64,000 bases of DNA from Actinoallomurus iriomotensis (GTDB lineage: Bacteria; Actinomycetota; Actinomycetes; Streptosporangiales; Streptosporangiaceae), in NCBI RefSeq assembly GCF_030269445.1, contig NZ_BSTJ01000003.1:620001-684000 (forward strand), read 5' to 3'. Of the stretch, positions 61,163 to 64,000 are shown piece by piece. The notes below the pieces were generated by a model, which searched no databases, was not told where the DNA came from, and was given only the letters and a program-made list of their open reading frames with translations. Each line of letters starts with the position of its first letter. Positions within the stretch are counted from its first letter, which is position 1. The position numbers and the translations under genes are program-made.

Positions 61163-61666
61163 ATGACCGCGGACAGGCAGTGGTTCGTCGATATCTACGA
61201 ACGTCACTACGACGCGGTGCTGCGGTACGCGTGGCGCCGGGTCGGCCCTGACGACGCGGCGGATGTCGTCGCGGAGACCTTCACGATCGCCTGGCGGCGG
61301 CTGCGCGACGTTCCGGAGGACATGCCGCTGCCCTGGCTGTACGGGGTGGCTCGCAACCTCATCGCGAACCGGAGGCGGAAGGACCGCCGGCGCGGCGTGC
61401 CAGATGCGTTCGACGCGGGTGTGTACCTGGTCGAGCCGGACCACGCGGAGGCGCTCGGCCGACGGGACGCCGCGCTCGCGGCGCTTCATGATCTCTCCGA
61501 TGACGACAGGGAGATCGTCCGGCTGATCGCCTGGGAGGGCCTGACGACGGCCGAGACGGCCGTCGTACTCGGGTGCAGCGCCGCCGCGGCGACCGTACGC
61601 CTCCACCGGGCACGGAGACGGATCGAGAAACTGATGAGCGCCAAGCTCGAGGAGGTGGCGTCGTGA
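61163..61666 (+). CDS. ECF-type RNA polymerase sigma factor
   Basis: 167 residues. Region 2: YERHYDAVLRYAWRRVGPDDAADVVAETFTIAWRRL; linker helix PLPWLYGVARNLIANRRRK; region 4: [47 protein letters not shown] 61163 is preferred; GTG 61157 and longer starts exist. It overlaps its membrane partner by GTGA. Upstream 60899-61162 holds no gene that I can support. Confidence 0.9.
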   Translation: MTADRQWFVDIYERHYDAVLRYAWRRVGPDDAADVVAETFTIAWRRLRDVPEDMPLPWLYGVARNLIANRRRKDRRRGVPDAFDAGVYLVEPDHAEALGRRDAALAALHDLSDDDREIVRLIAWEGLTTAETAVVLGCSAAAATVRLHRARRRIEKLMSAKLEEVAS

Positions 61667-62715
61667 AGACCGACGCGGACATCGTGCGCGGCCTGCTCGC
61701 CGGACACGACCCGGCCCGGGCCGTGCGGGCCGACGTACCGGAGCGAGAACGAGCCCTGGAAGCGATCCTCACCGAGCCGCCGGCTGTGGACTCCGTCACG
61801 CGGAAGCGGTGGCGGCCCCGCTGGCGGACGATGGCGGTCGTGGCAACCGCGGCGGCGGCCACGGCCATCGTGGGCCTCACCGCACTGCCGCAGCTCCGAA
61901 CGACGCACGTCTCGCGCGTGACCACCCCGCCGTTGCTGGAGTTGAAGCAGCCGGTGTACGGCGCAGCGGCCACGAAGGCGCTGCGGGACCTCGCGGCCAG
62001 GGCCGAGCGGCAGCCGGACACGATCGGGCACGGCCGCGTCGTCTACAGCAAGATCCAGGGCTGGTACCTCGACAGCACTGTCTCGCGTCGGCGGACGTCC
62101 GCCGTGGTGGTCCCGCGGACGGAGGAGCAATGGGTCGCACCCGACGGGTCCGGCCGCCAGCTCGCCGGCGCCGGCCGACCGTGGTTCCCCACCGCCAAGA
62201 GCCGGCAAGAGTGGGAGCGACAGGGCCGGCCGCCTCTGGGCGCCCGGGACAGCGATGACCGCTTCGGCCCCGGTGGGCTGTCGGGCGATCCCGATGTCGA
62301 CAAGCTGCCGACGGATCCGGCGGCACTCCGCCGTGAGCTGGAGAAATCCGGAACCGACCTCAAGGGTGCCGCGGTCCTGCTGGAGGCGGAAGGTGACCTG
62401 TGGCGGCAACCGCTCCGGCCGGCCCTGCAGGGAGCGCTCCTGCGCCTCCTCGCCGACTCCGGTGAGATGGGTTACGCCGGACCGGTCCGGGACCGGGCCG
62501 GGCGCGCCGGCGTCGCGTTCACCCTCGACCAGAACCAGACCGGCCTGCCCGAGCGCGACGTCATCATCTTCGACCGGCGCACCGGCCGGGCGCTGAGCGA
62601 GGAGACGATCCTCACGAAGGATCCCGGGAAACTGCCGGTGCGGATCCCATCCGTCACCTCGTACACGCTCTTCCTCGGATCCGGCCGGGTCGACGGCATG
62701 AACGAGCGCCCCTGA
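61663..62715 (+). CDS. CU044_5270-type membrane protein, anti-sigma-like
   Basis: 350 residues from GTG 61663. Cytoplasmic N-terminus of about 50 residues, one membrane helix at 57-77 (MAVVATAAAATAIVGLTAL) and a large outer domain (QPDTIGHGRVVYSKIQGWYL, VAFTLDQNQTGLPERDVIIFDRRTG). The family is always found after ECF sigma genes in actinomycetes. It probably binds and restrains the sigma factor; no zinc motif is visible. Confidence 0.82.
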   Translation: MKTDADIVRGLLAGHDPARAVRADVPERERALEAILTEPPAVDSVTRKRWRPRWRTMAVVATAAAATAIVGLTALPQLRTTHVSRVTTPPLLELKQPVYGAAATKALRDLAARAERQPDTIGHGRVVYSKIQGWYLDSTVSRRRTSAVVVPRTEEQWVAPDGSGRQLAGAGRPWFPTAKSRQEWERQGRPPLGARDSDDRFGPGGLSGDPDVDKLPTDPAALRRELEKSGTDLKGAAVLLEAEGDLWRQPLRPALQGALLRLLADSGEMGYAGPVRDRAGRAGVAFTLDQNQTGLPERDVIIFDRRTGRALSEETILTKDPGKLPVRIPSVTSYTLFLGSGRVDGMNERP

Positions 62716-62736
62716 TCCCATGACCGGCGGGCCTCG

Positions 62737-62782
62737 CCGTAGCGGCGTAGGTATCGGCACCTGCCGGTATCTACGCCTACGG
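62737..62782. terminator. Long imperfect hairpin between convergent genes
   Basis: CCGTA, GGCGTAG and GTATCGGCA pair with TGCCGGTAT, CTACGCC and TACGG, with two wobble pairs and a two-base bulge. It lies 21 bases past the stop at 62715 and 48 from the stop at 62831. Confidence 0.65.
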
Positions 62783-62830
62783 GGCCAGGAGGAGACTGCG
62801 AAGTGGAATGTCGACGCGGCTCTCCGGGGG

Positions 62831-63391
62831 TCACCCGGCCACCGTGAAGTAGACGGCCGGGTCAAGGGAGTTGAGCGCGGTCCAGCGCTGCGCCGTCGCT
62901 TCGGCGGGCGCTCGGCCGCCGCCCGCCGAAGCGAGGAAGAAGCCCTGCACGTCGAGAGCGATGCGGGGATCGTCGTCGATGCGCCGCGCCATGTCGTAGT
63001 AGACGGCCAGCTCATGGGCGCACCGCGGGGTGCCGGCCGGGCAGGAGCAGTCGACGCTGTCGAGGACCGGCGCGGGCGGATGGCCCGCGTCGACGATCGT
63101 GCGGTACAGATCGTCGGTGAGCAGGGGCTGGATGCCGCTCAGCTGTCGGGAGATCTCGGCCGTCGCCCCCGCGGACATCGGCGCGACCTCGATCGTGACC
63201 ACCGAGGTGCCGCGACCGCGGTGCACGACGGCGCGCACGGTCCGGCCGTCGAACGTGATCTGCACCTTCCCGTCGCGCGCCATGCGCCGCGCGCTCGGCA
63301 GCTGGGGATCGGGACGGGTCTGGCGCAACGACTCGGCGAACCGGACCCAGTCCTTGCCCCACTTCGTGTAACCGTAGTCGTGGTCGGCCAT
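62831..63391 (-). CDS. SWIM zinc-finger protein
   Basis: 186 residues. The zinc finger DCSCPAGTPRCAH (C-x-C-x6-C-x-H) is a SWIM motif near residue 115. The N-terminus starts WGKDWVRFAESLRQTRPDP. SWIM proteins bind DNA or protein partners. It starts two bases after the SNF2 helicase stop, so the two are an operon. Companion role in chromatin-like or repair processes is inferred. Confidence 0.87.
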   Translation of the reverse strand: MADHDYGYTKWGKDWVRFAESLRQTRPDPQLPSARRMARDGKVQITFDGRTVRAVVHRGRGTSVVTIEVAPMSAGATAEISRQLSGIQPLLTDDLYRTIVDAGHPPAPVLDSVDCSCPAGTPRCAHELAVYYDMARRIDDDPRIALDVQGFFLASAGGGRAPAEATAQRWTALNSLDPAVYFTVAG

Positions 63392-63393
63392 GG

Positions 63394-64000
63394 TCAGTTG
63401 ACTCGCTTCCGGCGCAGGACCTCGATGAGACGGTCGTCGTCCAGGCGGGTCAGCTCGGCGACGCTGGACATGTCAGCGATGTCCGACAGCGCGGACTTGC
63501 GGTCGTGCATGGCCGCGATGTGCTCCTCGACGGTGGTCCCGGTGGTCAGGGTGGTGACGGTGACCGTGCGGGTCTGACCGATCCGGTGTACCCGGTCGGA
63601 CGCCTGGGCCTCCACGGCCGGGTTCCACCATCGGTCGAAGTGGATGACGTCGGCCGCGCGCGTGAGCGTGAGCCCGGTGCCCCCGGCCTTCAGGCTGAGG
63701 ACGAGCACCTTCGGACCGTCCTCGGACTGGAACCGGCGGACGATGTCGGCCCGTTGCTCCTGGTTCAGGCCGCCGTGGAAGAACGGCGTACTCAGCCCGA
63801 ACGTTTCGGCGAAGTGCCGGACCAGCAGCTCACCGGTCTGCCGGTACTGGGTGAAGACGAGAGTCGGAGAGTCGTTCTCCAGGTTGTTCGCCACGATGTC
63901 GGTGCACAGGTCGAGCTTTCCCGACCTGCCCGACAGCTCACCGAGGTCGTCCGTGATCAGGCCCGGATGGTTGCAGACCTGCTTGAGCGAGGTCAGGACG
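63394..64000 (-). CDS. SNF2-family helicase, C-terminal part (runs off the right edge)
   Basis: The window holds about 202 residues of the helicase C-lobe. Motif IV is LVFTQYRQTGELL, motif V VLVLSLKAGGTGLTLTRA and motif VI DRVHRIGQTRTV. The region before (TSLKQVCNHPGLI) agrees with the fold and continues past base 64000. DNA translocase using ATP; the target is unknown. It pairs with the SWIM protein, as seen in many actinobacteria. Confidence 0.9.
   Translation of the reverse strand, partial: VLTSLKQVCNHPGLITDDLGELSGRSGKLDLCTDIVANNLENDSPTLVFTQYRQTGELLVRHFAETFGLSTPFFHGGLNQEQRADIVRRFQSEDGPKVLVLSLKAGGTGLTLTRAADVIHFDRWWNPAVEAQASDRVHRIGQTRTVTVTTLTTGTTVEEHIAAMHDRKSALSDIADMSSVAELTRLDDDRLIEVLRRKRVN

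Overview
The window is very GC-rich DNA from an actinomycete chromosome, most likely a Streptomyces- or Streptosporangiales-type soil organism. The order is an inference. The evidence is frequent GTG and TTG starts, four-base ATGA/GTGA gene overlaps, a mycothiol-type maleylpyruvate isomerase fold protein, SigE-family and CU044_5270-type sigma/membrane pairs, membrane Ser/Thr kinases, and rare TTA leucine codons in only a few genes. I see no rRNA, tRNA, CRISPR array, phage gene or transposase.

Layout. 1-8.7 kb: tail of a Ser/Thr kinase, a divergent SDR/LysR pair, an MDMPI-like protein, a secreted phospholipase D-type protein, a Tat-exported metallo-beta-lactamase-fold protein, and a class A beta-lactamase-like gene facing a LysR gene across a perfect palindrome. 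8.8-14.8 kb: one tight operon with an ABC-2 exporter, a NarL-type two-component pair, an AraC regulator and a berberine-bridge-type FAD oxidoreductase. 14.8-18.3 kb: a PH-like membrane protein, a SigE-family sigma factor with its membrane partner, and an MFS exporter. 18.3-23.4 kb: an HxlR gene, a PadR/ABC (MacB/FtsX-like) operon, and a TetR/SDR pair with a doubled operator. 23.5-33.4 kb: secreted peptidase-like and SGNH hydrolases, a cytochrome P450, a small secreted peptide, a giant LuxR (LAL) regulator, and a three-gene reductase/epimerase operon. 33.6-36.6 kb: a histidine kinase, response regulator and fatty-acid desaturase in one operon, like the Des membrane-fluidity system. 36.7-43 kb: more regulator/enzyme pairs and a second membrane kinase. 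42.9-43.5 kb: a decayed aspartate-semialdehyde dehydrogenase. 44-52.5 kb: an orphan histidine kinase coupled to a lipoprotein esterase, a GH20 hexosaminidase, a beta-propeller-like lipoprotein and an HSL-type hydrolase. 52.6-54.8 kb: a cold-shock locus (csp plus DEAD-box helicase), both genes with long, strongly structured leaders. 55-59.8 kb: a beta-lactamase-fold protein flanked by direct repeats, an epoxide-hydrolase-like gene facing a CGNR regulator, DoxX/HxlR, and MarR plus a coupled unknown gene. 59.8-60.9 kb: a low-GC papain-fold toxin with an Imm35-like immunity gene. 61-64 kb: a second sigma/membrane pair, and a SWIM/SNF2 pair cut by the right edge.

The common theme is regulator-plus-target modules. 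Roughly fifteen one-component regulators and two complete two-component systems each sit beside one or two enzymes or transporters, and many of the divergent promoters carry a visible palindrome or repeat. The items most worth following are the toxin/immunity cassette, the structured csp and DEAD-box leaders, the asd pseudogene, and the Des-like operon.
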